A stretch of 64,000 bases of DNA from Natrinema salifodinae (GTDB lineage Archaea; Halobacteriota; Halobacteria; Halobacteriales; Natrialbaceae). A program made the translations under genes and the position numbers. Shown here in pieces: positions 26,770 through 35,158 of this stretch (position 1 is its first letter; each line of letters begins with the position of its first letter). Below the pieces are notes generated by a model. That model had not been told where the DNA came from. It saw only the letters and a list, made by a program, of their open reading frames with translations, and made no database searches. The stretch covers positions 1 to 64,000 of the forward strand of contig NZ_FOIS01000005.1 in assembly GCF_900110455.1 (NCBI RefSeq), read 5' to 3'.

Positions 26770-27273
26770 TCACTGTTGCGGTCGGTCGCCGCCGTCGGTC
26801 GCGACGGCCCCATCGCCGTTCAGTCGATCGGCGGCGTCGAGGATCGCCTCGACCGGTTTCTGATAGCCCGTACACCGACACAGATTGTCGTCGATCGCCT
26901 CCCGAACCTCGGCTTCGCTCGGGTTCGGAGTCTCATCGAGCAGTTCCTTCGCCTGGATGATCATCCCCGGAATGCAGAACCCGCACTGGACCGCGAAGGT
27001 ATCGACGAATGCCTGCTGGATCGGATGCAGGTCGTCCTGCGTGCCGAGGCCCTCGACCGTCTCGATCGTCGCGCCGTCCGCGTCCCGAGCGGTCTCTCCG
27101 CAGGCCATCACGGCGTCGCCGTCGAGGAGCACCTTCGAGGCGCCACAGACGCCCCCATCACAGCCACACTTCACGCCCGTGTATCCTTCGCGCCGCAGAA
27201 CCGACGCGAGATCGTCGTCCGGGGCCGCTTCGATCGCTTTCGGTTCGCCGTTTACGGTTAGATCGAGCTGCAT
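26770..27273 (-). CDS. Molybdenum hydroxylase [2Fe-2S] small subunit 2 with an altered cluster ligand
   Basis: This 167-aa subunit has an intact second cluster (CGFC and NLCRCTG). In the plant-type cluster the expected Cys-x4-Cys-x2-Cys reads CDGGVCGAS, so the third ligand is Ser. An extra Cys lies two residues before the first (KCGC). The fourth ligand (VMACGET) is present. The DNA is unambiguous (TCG). The enzyme may bind this cluster with Ser or the shifted Cys, or may have lost it. It is the first gene of the S2-L2 pair and is divergent from the AzgA-type permease. Confidence 0.88.
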   Translation of the reverse strand: MQLDLTVNGEPKAIEAAPDDDLASVLRREGYTGVKCGCDGGVCGASKVLLDGDAVMACGETARDADGATIETVEGLGTQDDLHPIQQAFVDTFAVQCGFCIPGMIIQAKELLDETPNPSEAEVREAIDDNLCRCTGYQKPVEAILDAADRLNGDGAVATDGGDRPQQ

Positions 27274-27651
27274 GCTGCTCCCTCTTGTAAGTGTGTGACT
27301 AGCATACTGGTCGTAGTGTACGTTGCGAGACAGCGGTACAAATATTTTTGCCGCATCACCCGCGGTGCGGATCGACCCACCCGTTTCGACGGTGGTTTCG
27401 AACATTACACGCCCGTCCCGCTATGCGCTATGACGAATCTTTTCGACCTCGGCCGTGTGGAGATCGCACTCCTCGGAGGAAGCGACCCGACATCGGCGAA
27501 GATCTTGCGCTCCGTGGCCTCGAACGAGCGGTCATCTTCCTCACAGTGACGGGGGACAGTCTCTACCGACATGTGTCGCCGACCAGGCGGCGTTTGCCAC
27601 GGTGTGGCGGAATGTGCGAATCCGTGTGGAACGAGCGGGTACCCTGGGAAA

Positions 27652-27661
27652 CTATATAACG
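27652..27661 (+). promoter_or_regulatory. TATA box of the AzgA-type permease gene
   Basis: ctatataacg is centred 27 bp before the ATG at 27683, a textbook leaderless arrangement. The 409-bp divergent region (27274-27682) must also hold the promoter for the S2-L2 operon. I see no other gene in it. Confidence 0.5.
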
Positions 27662-27682
27662 ATATGTCATAACACACCTCGC

Positions 27683-29119
27683 ATGTCGGATTCGACTGGC
27701 ACGAAATCGCGACTGGCGGGGTACTTCGGGTTCGAGGGGACGAGAGCGTGGCTGGCGGAGTACTTCGAGTTCGAAGAACACGGAACCGACTTACAAACCG
27801 AGTTGATCGCCGGGACGACGACGTTCCTCACGATGTCGTACATTATCGTCGTCAACCCCGCGATTCTGTCGCAGGCGATCCAGATAGAGGGATACACCAC
27901 GCAGGCGGTGTTCCAGATGATCGCCATCGCGACCATCCTGTCGTCGGTAGCCGGTATTCTCGTGATGGCACTGTACGCGAACCGGCCGTTCGGCTTAGCG
28001 CCGGGGATGGGATTGAACGCCTACTTCGCGTTTACCGTCGTGATACTTCTCGGCGTCCCCTGGCAAACGGCGCTGGCCGCAGTGTTCGTCGAGGGAATTA
28101 TTTTCGTGGTGATGACGGCCGTCGGCGCGAGACGGTACATCATCGAACTGTTCCCAGAACCGGTCAAGTTCGCCGTGGGCGCGGGTATCGGGTTGTTCCT
28201 CCTGTTGCTTGGGCTGATCGAGATGAACGTCATCGTTTCGAGCGATGCGACGCTGGTCCAGTTGAACGACGTTGCGACCGACCCGATCGCACTCGTCGCG
28301 CTCGCGGGGCTCGCGTTTACGTTCGTGCTTTACGCGTACGACGTCACCGGGGCGATCATCGTCGGAATTCTCACGACGTCGGTCGTCGGCTGGGTACTCA
28401 CGCTCGGCGGGGTCGTCGAACGGGGGGTACTCGCACCGGAGCAACTCTCCTCGGCACAGTACGACATCACGCCGCTAGTCGGTGCGTTCATCGAGGGTTT
28501 CGCCCGGATCGAACCGGCGACGTTCGTTCTGGTCGTGGTCACGTTCTTCTTCGTCGACTTCTTCGACACCGCGGGCACGCTGATCGGCGTCTCGCAGTTC
28601 GGCGGCTTCCTCGACGAGGATGGCGATCTGCCCGAGATGGACAAACCGCTGCTGGCCGACGCAGTCGGCACGACGTTCGGGGCGATGGTCGGGACGTCGA
28701 CGGTGACGACCTTCGTCGAGAGTTCGACGGGAATCGAGGAGGGGGGCCGAACGGGGATGACCGCGCTCACCGTCGGCGTCCTGTTTCTGCTCTCGCTGCT
28801 TGCCGTTCCGTTGATTACCGCGATTCCGCAGTACGCGTCGTATCTCGCGCTGGTCGTCGTCGGAATCATCATGCTGGAGGGCGTGACGGACATCGACTGG
28901 GACGACCCGGCCTGGCTGATTCCGGCCGGACTCACGATAACCATCATGCCGCTTACTGCTTCTATCGCAGACGGCCTGGCGGCGGGGATCATCAGCTATC
29001 CGATCATCAAAGCGTCGGCCGGCGAAATAGGCGACGTTCGACCCGGTCAATGGGTGCTGGCCGGAGCGTTCGTCCTTTACTACTACGTTTCCGCTGGCGG
29101 CGTGCTCTCCGGAGCGTGA
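27683..29119 (+). CDS. NCS2 purine permease, AzgA/GhxP type
   Basis: This 478-aa membrane protein has about 12-14 hydrophobic segments. The N-terminal TDLQTELIAGTTTFLTMSYI and NRPFGLAPGMGLNAYFAF blocks are diagnostic of AzgA-like hypoxanthine/guanine/adenine permeases, as are FFFVDFFDTAGTLIGVS and GTSTVTTFVESSTGIEEGGRTG. It probably imports purine bases with protons or sodium. It heads a plus-strand set with a second permease and adenine deaminase, which links uptake directly to deamination. Confidence 0.9.
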   Translation: MSDSTGTKSRLAGYFGFEGTRAWLAEYFEFEEHGTDLQTELIAGTTTFLTMSYIIVVNPAILSQAIQIEGYTTQAVFQMIAIATILSSVAGILVMALYANRPFGLAPGMGLNAYFAFTVVILLGVPWQTALAAVFVEGIIFVVMTAVGARRYIIELFPEPVKFAVGAGIGLFLLLLGLIEMNVIVSSDATLVQLNDVATDPIALVALAGLAFTFVLYAYDVTGAIIVGILTTSVVGWVLTLGGVVERGVLAPEQLSSAQYDITPLVGAFIEGFARIEPATFVLVVVTFFFVDFFDTAGTLIGVSQFGGFLDEDGDLPEMDKPLLADAVGTTFGAMVGTSTVTTFVESSTGIEEGGRTGMTALTVGVLFLLSLLAVPLITAIPQYASYLALVVVGIIMLEGVTDIDWDDPAWLIPAGLTITIMPLTASIADGLAAGIISYPIIKASAGEIGDVRPGQWVLAGAFVLYYYVSAGGVLSGA

Positions 29120-29279
29120 GTCACCGAGTTTCGGCCGGTAATCGGTTCCATCCCACTCTCCAATGTGGAACATATGTGTTTATATTATCGCCGGATGCGG
29201 ACAAATGATGGAAATTACTCAGGATATTTGACTAAACGATCTCTCCACAAAGCTTTATGACGACACGCAAGGATTTGCA

Positions 29280-30677
29280 ATGTGTTATCCCATGTCACCC
29301 AACGATGGGTCCATCGACCTGGCGTACGAACTAGAAGACAAGCCGCCGATGCCGAAGGCGGTTTTACTGGGACTGCAACACGTGGCAGCGATGTTCGTGC
29401 CGACGATCGCCGTGGCGATCATCGTCGCAGGTGCGATCGGAATCGGGTCGGGCGATACGACGTATCTCATACAGATGGTCCTTATCTTCTCCGGATTAGC
29501 GACGCTCGTGCAGGTGTTTCCGATCGGACCGGTCGGCGCCCGCCTTCCTATCGTTATGGGGTCGAGTTTCGCGTTCGTCGGTGCGGCGATATCGATCGGC
29601 GGCCAGTACGGGCTCGACGCGGTGTTCGGCGCTATCGTCATCGCGGCTCTGGTCGAAGTCCTCATCGGCTGGCAGTACAAACGAGTCAAACAGCTGTTCC
29701 CGCCGTTAGTCACCGGGCTCATCGTCATGATCATCGGCCTCTATCTCATCCCCACCGGGATGGACTACGCGGCCGGCGGCGCCGAAGCGGCCGATTACGG
29801 CGCGGTGCATCACCTCGCCCTCGCGGCGCTCGTCTTGGGGATCACCGTCGGCATGAACCTCTTTATGGATGGGGTGTGGCGCATCCTCAGTATCCTCATC
29901 GGCATCGTCGTGGGCTACGCCGCCGCTATCGCGATCGGTATCGTCGATTTCGGCGCGGTGGCGAACGCGAGTTGGTTCGCGCTCCCGCGGCCTGGTCGCT
30001 TCGGATTCTCGTTGGAGCCGATCGCGATACTGACGTTCGTCGCTATTCACATCACGGCGGCGATCGAATCGATCGGCGATATGTCCGGCATCACGGCGGC
30101 GGAGGGCCGTAATCCGGACGACAGCGAGATTCGCGGCGGCCTGATCGTCGACGGTCTCGGGAGTTCGCTCGGCGCCGTCTTCGGCGCGTTCCCGCTGACG
30201 ACGTTCTCTCAAAACGTCGGGATCATCAACTTCACCGGCGTGATGAGCCGGTACGTGGTGGGTATCGGTGGCGTCGTTTTGCTCGGGCTCGGATTCATTC
30301 CCAAGGTCAGCGCCGTCGTCGCGACGATTCCCGACTCCGTTCTCGGCGGCGCGGTGCTGGTCATGTTCGGGATGGTGATGGCGAGCGGTCTTCGACTCAT
30401 CTTCCTGAACGAACGGATGAACCGGCGCAACATGGTCATCATCGCCGTCTCGATCGGTCTCGGTCTCGGCGTCGAACTGCGACCCGAGATATTCGAGTCG
30501 ATGCCCCAGGGCGTCGACATCTTCTTCGGTAACGCGGTTATCATGACCGCGATCGCGGCGGTCCTCCTCAACACGCTCGTCCCGCGTCCGGACGGCGACT
30601 ACGACGTGGGGCTCGAGGAACCGATCGACGGTGACGATCCGTCTCCGCACGACCCGTCCGTCGTTCAGGAAGACTAA
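29280..30677 (+). CDS. NCS2 permease, uracil-xanthine (UraA/XanQ) type
   Basis: This 465-aa membrane transporter of the nucleobase-cation symporter 2 family has LGLQHVAAMFVPTIA at the N terminus, GPVGARLPIVMGSSFAFVGA, and the family signature region IGDMSGITAAEGRNP … GLGSSLGAVFGAFPLTTFSQNVGI. XanQ/UacT-type members import xanthine or urate. The start may be ATG 29280 or ATG 29292; a TATA-like ctttatgac at about 29250 fits either. An acidic cytoplasmic tail ends the protein. It lies directly before adenine deaminase. Confidence 0.9.
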   Translation: MCYPMSPNDGSIDLAYELEDKPPMPKAVLLGLQHVAAMFVPTIAVAIIVAGAIGIGSGDTTYLIQMVLIFSGLATLVQVFPIGPVGARLPIVMGSSFAFVGAAISIGGQYGLDAVFGAIVIAALVEVLIGWQYKRVKQLFPPLVTGLIVMIIGLYLIPTGMDYAAGGAEAADYGAVHHLALAALVLGITVGMNLFMDGVWRILSILIGIVVGYAAAIAIGIVDFGAVANASWFALPRPGRFGFSLEPIAILTFVAIHITAAIESIGDMSGITAAEGRNPDDSEIRGGLIVDGLGSSLGAVFGAFPLTTFSQNVGIINFTGVMSRYVVGIGGVVLLGLGFIPKVSAVVATIPDSVLGGAVLVMFGMVMASGLRLIFLNERMNRRNMVIIAVSIGLGLGVELRPEIFESMPQGVDIFFGNAVIMTAIAAVLLNTLVPRPDGDYDVGLEEPIDGDDPSPHDPSVVQED

Positions 30678-30804
30678 CCATGCACGCGACGCGCCAAACC
30701 AGGCGGAGTCCACACTGGACGGATCCGATCGATCGCCCGTCGATCCGGCCCGCTCCCGCCACAACGAACGACCGCGCGAACGAACGCGGGGGTCGGACGG
30801 ACGC

Positions 30805-32475
30805 ATGAACCGCGTCGACACACTCGTTCGGGGGTCGCTCGTCAACGTCAATACCGGTGCGATCGAGGATCGAGCGATCGCCATCGACGACGGTACCGTG
30901 GTCGCGCTCGAGGAGCGGCCGGCGGAGCGAGAACTCGAAGCCGAATACGTCGCTCCGGGGTTGATCGACGCACACAAACACGTCGAATCGAGCATGGTCA
31001 CGGTGCCCCAGTACGGCGAGGCGATGCTCCCCCGCGGCGTGACGAGTGTCGTTCACGATCCCCACGAGATCGCGAACGTCCTCGGTGCCGACGGCGTTCG
31101 GGCCGTCTTCGAAGATGCGACGAAGACGCCGTTGAAAGTACGGTTCAGCGTCCCCTCGAGCGTTCCGGCGTCGGGGCTGCAGGATAACGGAGCGACGCTC
31201 GACGCGGCGGACGTTACGGCGCTGCTCGACCACGACCACGTCGTCGCGCTCGGCGAGGTGATGGATCTGCCCGCGCTCGTCGAGGGCGAGACCGATCTTC
31301 ACGCGAAGATACGCGCCGCTCGAGAGCGAGGGTTGACCGTCGACGGCCACCTTCCGCAGGTGAGCGGATCGGATCTCCACGAGGCCGCACGATACCTCGA
31401 TACCGATCACGAGTGCATCACCGAAGCCGAAGCCCGCGAGAAGGTCGAGCTCGGGTTCCGAGTCTTCCTCCGAGAGGGGTCGTCGTCGAAGAACCTGGCC
31501 GATCTCGTCGGGCTCGTCGACGACGTCCCGACGCGTCGGCTCTCGCTGTGTTCGGACGATCGTGACGTCGTCGATCTGGTCGAAAACGGCGGCGTCGACT
31601 TCGCGGTGCGGAAAGCGATCGACGAGGGCGTCGATCCGATCGAAGCCGTCCAGATGGCGACGCTGAACACGGCCGAGTGCTACGATCTGCCGTTCGGTCG
31701 GATCGAGCCGGGCGCGCCGGCCGATCTCGTCCTACTCGAGGACCTCGAATCGTGGTCCGTCAAGCACGTACTCGTCGACGGCCGGATCGACCCGACGAGT
31801 ACCGATCGCGAGCCGTCGCCGACCGCACTCTCGACCCGGACCGTCGATTTCGACCCCGTTACGGGCAACGACGTGGCGATCGAGGCGGCGAACTCGGCGT
31901 CCGAGCGCGCCGAGGTTCGCGTTCTCGAACTCACCGGCGGCATTCAAACCGGACGCGCGGAAGCGACCCTCCCCGTCGTCGACGGCGTAATCCGACCGGC
32001 GCTCGACGAGGACGTGCTTCCGCTCGCGGTCATCGAACGACACGGTCGCGACGGCGGTATCGGCTGCGGATTCGTCCGCGGACTCGGCCTCGAGCGCGGC
32101 GCGATCGGTTCGACGGTCGCCCACGACGCGCACAACTGTCTCGTCGCCGGCACCGAGTACGACGCGATGGCACGCACTGCGAATCACCTCCGAGAAATCG
32201 ACGGCGGTATCGCCGTGTACGATCCGGACCGGGACGGCGAGGGGATCACGGCATTACCGCTGCCGGTCGCGGGGCTGATGTCCGACGATCCGCTGTCGGT
32301 CGTCTGCGAACGGTTCGAAGCAGTCGTCTCCCGCGCCGCGGACCTCGGACTCGGACGCCACGGGCTGATGACGCTCTCGTTCCTCGCTCTGGAGGTCATC
32401 CCCGAATATCGGTTGACGAACCGAGGGCTCGTCGACGTCGAACGCTGGGAACACGTCGACGTCGTCCTCGAATGA
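30805..32475 (+). CDS. ade: Adenine deaminase
   Basis: This 556-aa metalloenzyme converts adenine to hypoxanthine and ammonia. Key motifs are PGLIDAHKHVESSM, GVTSVVHDPHEIANVLG, VDGHLPQVSG, LCSDDRDVVDL and, near the end, GCGFVRGLGLERGAIGSTVAHDAHN. The second metal ligand position in the N-terminal HxH motif is kept (HKH). The ATG at 30805 was chosen because it begins the family-like MNRVDTLVRG. The length matches bacterial Ade. It follows the permease gene by 127 bp, and no convincing TATA box lies between, so cotranscription is likely. Confidence 0.92.
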   Translation: MNRVDTLVRGSLVNVNTGAIEDRAIAIDDGTVVALEERPAERELEAEYVAPGLIDAHKHVESSMVTVPQYGEAMLPRGVTSVVHDPHEIANVLGADGVRAVFEDATKTPLKVRFSVPSSVPASGLQDNGATLDAADVTALLDHDHVVALGEVMDLPALVEGETDLHAKIRAARERGLTVDGHLPQVSGSDLHEAARYLDTDHECITEAEAREKVELGFRVFLREGSSSKNLADLVGLVDDVPTRRLSLCSDDRDVVDLVENGGVDFAVRKAIDEGVDPIEAVQMATLNTAECYDLPFGRIEPGAPADLVLLEDLESWSVKHVLVDGRIDPTSTDREPSPTALSTRTVDFDPVTGNDVAIEAANSASERAEVRVLELTGGIQTGRAEATLPVVDGVIRPALDEDVLPLAVIERHGRDGGIGCGFVRGLGLERGAIGSTVAHDAHNCLVAGTEYDAMARTANHLREIDGGIAVYDPDRDGEGITALPLPVAGLMSDDPLSVVCERFEAVVSRAADLGLGRHGLMTLSFLALEVIPEYRLTNRGLVDVERWEHVDVVLE

Positions 32476-32531
32476 GCCGACGCCCGCTCCCGACCGCTCT
32501 CGTTCCGCGCCAGGCCTTGTGGGACGCTAAC

Positions 32532-32541
32532 TCTTATTATC
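32532..32541 (+). promoter_or_regulatory. TATA-like box of the dsrEFH-like / xdhC-yqeB operon
   Basis: tcttattatc is centred 28 bp before the ATG at 32564, so the four-gene maturation operon probably has its own leaderless promoter. Confidence 0.45.
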
Positions 32542-32563
32542 GTTCTCTCCGAATCGAGTACGT

Positions 32564-32935
32564 ATGATCCACCTCGGGGTCTTACTCACCGGCAGCCCCT
32601 TCGACAGCGAACGGTGGCGGACGGCCTACGAACTCGGGCGGGCCGCCCTGAACGCCGGACATGCGGTGACGTACTTCCACTATCTCGACGGCGCGTACGT
32701 ACCGGTGACCGGCCAGCACCTCCCCGACTGTTCGGACGCGGGCCTGTACGACGAGATGCCGACGGAGAAGTTCCAGGAACTGATCGACGACGGCGCCGAG
32801 GTCATCTGCTGTGGACTCTGCGTGAACGCGCGGGGGATCGACGCCGACGCCGAGTATCCCGACGGCGTCGAGGTCGGTCTGCTGCCGGACCTCGCGGACA
32901 TACTCGGCGACGCGGACAGGGTGATCTCGCTATGA
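32564..32935 (+). CDS. DsrE/TusD-like sulfurtransferase subunit
   Basis: This 123-aa protein of the DsrE/F fold begins MIHLGVLLTGSPFDSER, typical of TusD/DsrE. A cysteine-rich segment near residues 80-90 (ICCGLCVNARG) contains the likely persulfide-carrying Cys in the CVNARG position. TusD/DsrE relays sulfur from TusA. It overlaps the next gene by 4 bp. Its partners here are DsrF- and DsrH-like genes, the XdhC-YqeB fusion and nearby selD, so it may relay sulfur or selenium to the molybdenum cofactor. Confidence 0.8.
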   Translation: MIHLGVLLTGSPFDSERWRTAYELGRAALNAGHAVTYFHYLDGAYVPVTGQHLPDCSDAGLYDEMPTEKFQELIDDGAEVICCGLCVNARGIDADAEYPDGVEVGLLPDLADILGDADRVISL

Positions 32936-33285
32936 AACGAGAGGTCGTCGTCCTCCTCACGCGAGCGCCGTACGGTCGGGTCCACGTGCCGGAAGGGCTT
33001 CGGGCTGCGCGCGGCGTCGCGGCCGGGTTCGATCGCCACGACGTCTCGGTCGTCTTCACGCAGGACGGCGTCTACGCCGCCCGAGCGGACGTCGATCGAG
33101 ATGCGCTCAACATGACGGACCACCTCGACGACTTCGCCGAGGAAGGCGGCGACCTGTTCGTCGACGAAGCGTCGATGACCGAGCGCGACGTTGCGCCCTC
33201 GGTCATCGCCCCGGACGTCGCCGTTCGACCAGGCGAAGAGATCGTATCGATGATCGACCAGGCGGATCACACCCTCGACTTCTGA
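32932..33285 (+). CDS. DsrF/TusC-like protein
   Basis: This 117-aa DsrE-fold protein (MKREVVVLLTRAPYGR … GVAAGFDRHDVSVVFTQDGVYAA) corresponds to the TusC/DsrF position in a DsrEFH set. It has no cysteine, as expected for the structural rather than catalytic subunit. It overlaps the DsrE-like gene by 4 bp, and the DsrH-like gene starts 2 bp after its stop. A heteromeric complex of all three is inferred. Confidence 0.75.
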   Translation: MKREVVVLLTRAPYGRVHVPEGLRAARGVAAGFDRHDVSVVFTQDGVYAARADVDRDALNMTDHLDDFAEEGGDLFVDEASMTERDVAPSVIAPDVAVRPGEEIVSMIDQADHTLDF

Positions 33286-33287
33286 CG

Positions 33288-33533
33288 ATGCTCTATCTGA
33301 TCGACAAACCGATGGCGGAGATCGGCCTCAGAACGGCAGCGAACGACGCCGACGGGACGATCGTGCTGATACAGGACGGGGTCCTCCTCGATCCCGATCT
33401 CGACCGACCGACCTACGCGGTCGCCCAGGACGTCGAGAAGCGCGGCGTCGCCCTTCCCGATCGAATCGACACGATCGCGTACGCCGAACTCGTCGACCGC
33501 CTGGCCGAGGAGGAGGTGAAAAGTTTCGTATGA
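33288..33533 (+). CDS. DsrH/TusB-like protein
   Basis: This 81-aa protein (MLYLIDKPMAEIGLRTA … TIVLIQDGVLLD … DRIDTIAYAELVDRL) fits the small TusB/DsrH subunit. The cysteine found in many DsrH proteins is absent. Its stop overlaps the ATG of the XdhC-YqeB fusion by 4 bp, so production is coupled to that maturation factor. Confidence 0.72.
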   Translation: MLYLIDKPMAEIGLRTAANDADGTIVLIQDGVLLDPDLDRPTYAVAQDVEKRGVALPDRIDTIAYAELVDRLAEEEVKSFV

Positions 33534-35107
33534 CGATCTTCGACCGCGTGGACGAACTCGTCACCCGGGGACGCCCGGCCGCGATGCTAACGATCGTCGG
33601 AAAAGACGGAAGCGCGCCGCGAGACGTGGGCGCGAAGATGCTCGTCACCGACGACGGCGAGCACGGCACGATCGGCGGCGGGACGGTCGAGGGGCTCGCC
33701 GTCGACGAAGCCCGCGAGGTCCTTCGCGGCGACGCCGAGCCCGGCGTCCGGACGTACGAACTGCGCCCCGGTGGCAACACCGGGATGGTCTGTGGCGGGT
33801 CCATGGACGTCTTCGTCGATCGCATCCGCGGGCGTGCGAGACTCTACGTCGCGGGCGGCGGCCATATCGCGGTCGAACTCGCGGCGATGGGGCGGCAACT
33901 CGGGTACGACGTCACGGTCGTCGACGATCGCGAGGAGTACGCGGCGCCGGAGCGGTTCCCCGACGGGGTCGACGTCGTCCACGGCGACTACGGCGAGACC
34001 CTGTCCGAACTGCCGATGACGTCGGAGACCGCAGTCGCCGTCGCAACGCGGAGCGGGACGTTCGACCGCCGGGCCGTCGCCGCCGCGCTCGACGGCGAGG
34101 CGGGGTACGTCGGCGTCGTCGCGAGCGAAACGAAGGCGGAACACATCTTCGACTCGCTGCTCGAGAACGGCTACTCGCGCCGAGCGCTCGTCCGGGTTCG
34201 GGCCCCCGTCGGACTCGACCTCGGCGGCGGCGGTCCGGAAGACGTCGCGCTCTCGATCCTCGCGGAACTGCACCGCGACCGCTACGACGCGAGCGGCGAC
34301 CGCGCGACTCGACACGACCTCGAGGACCTCGTCGTCGTCCGCGGCGGCGGCGATCTCGGGAGCGGCGTGGTCTACCGTCTCCACCAGGCGGGCTTTCCCG
34401 TCGTCGTCACCGAGACGGCCGAGCCGACCGTCGTCCGCCGGGCGGTCGCCTTCGGGGCGGCGATGTACGAAGACGAAATCGCCGTTCAAGGCGTGACGGG
34501 CCGTCGCGCGGACGACGTCGACGACGCGCTTGCCGTCCTCGAAGACGGTGCGGTGCCGGTGCTCGAGGATCCCACCGCTAGCGTTATCGACGTCCTCGAT
34601 CCCGCGGTCGTCGTCGACGCGATCATGGCCAAAGGGAAGACGGACACCGGTACCAGGCGAGACCTCGCGGACGTCGTCGTCGGTCTCGGACCCGGCTTCG
34701 AGGCCGGCGAGAACGTGGACGCGGTCGTCGAAACGGATCGCGGCCACGAGCTTGGACGCGTCATCTACGACGGAACGCCCACTCCGTACGACGGCGAACC
34801 GGGCGAGCGACGGGGGTATACCCACGAACGCGTCCTTCGGGCGCCGAGCGACGGACGCTGGTCGCCGTCGGTCGAAATCGGCGAAATCGTCGAGGCCGGT
34901 TCCGTCGTCGGTCGCGTCGACGACGATCCGGTCACCACCGAGATCGACGGACTCGTTCGCGGGCTCGTTCACGACGGCGTCTCCGTTTCAGACGGGGCGA
35001 AGCTCGGCGACGTCGATCCGCGAGAGGACGTCGACTACGCGAAGATTTCGGATAAAGCCCTCTGTCTCGGCGGCGGTGTCCTCGAAGCGGTGCTCAAGCT
35101 CTCGTAG
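33530..35107 (+). CDS. XdhC-YqeB fusion, selenium-dependent molybdenum hydroxylase maturation factor
   Basis: This 525-aa protein joins two families. Residues 1 to about 245 are XdhC/CoxI-like (GKDGSAPRDVGAKMLV, IGGGTVEG, GNTGMVCGGSMDVF, LYVAGGGHIAVELA). XdhC binds molybdenum cofactor and accepts sulfur for the Mo centre before insertion into apo-enzyme. Residues about 262-525 are the YqeB/EF2563 family (VVVRGGGDLGSGVVYRL, IMAKGKTDTGT, DVVVGLGPGFEAGENVD, ISDKALCLGGGVLEAVL), a marker of selenium-dependent molybdenum hydroxylases. The fusion would place cofactor sulfuration or selenation in one polypeptide. It is the last gene of its operon and convergent with selD. Confidence 0.9.
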   Translation: MTIFDRVDELVTRGRPAAMLTIVGKDGSAPRDVGAKMLVTDDGEHGTIGGGTVEGLAVDEAREVLRGDAEPGVRTYELRPGGNTGMVCGGSMDVFVDRIRGRARLYVAGGGHIAVELAAMGRQLGYDVTVVDDREEYAAPERFPDGVDVVHGDYGETLSELPMTSETAVAVATRSGTFDRRAVAAALDGEAGYVGVVASETKAEHIFDSLLENGYSRRALVRVRAPVGLDLGGGGPEDVALSILAELHRDRYDASGDRATRHDLEDLVVVRGGGDLGSGVVYRLHQAGFPVVVTETAEPTVVRRAVAFGAAMYEDEIAVQGVTGRRADDVDDALAVLEDGAVPVLEDPTASVIDVLDPAVVVDAIMAKGKTDTGTRRDLADVVVGLGPGFEAGENVDAVVETDRGHELGRVIYDGTPTPYDGEPGERRGYTHERVLRAPSDGRWSPSVEIGEIVEAGSVVGRVDDDPVTTEIDGLVRGLVHDGVSVSDGAKLGDVDPREDVDYAKISDKALCLGGGVLEAVLKLS

Positions 35108-35158
35108 CCGAGCTCGAGCCGCCGCCGACCGTAATTCGCGTTCGAGGACGAGGGTTCG

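Noticed and set aside
24243-26960. A 905-codon plus-strand open frame opposite the second molybdenum hydroxylase
   Set aside because: It is antisense to two well-supported genes. Its sequence is a Val/Arg/Asp-rich shadow frame with no family motifs.
30805-32475. An alternative start of adenine deaminase about 58 codons upstream
   Set aside because: The extension overlaps the permease gene end and is Arg-rich and non-homologous. The family sequence begins at 30805.
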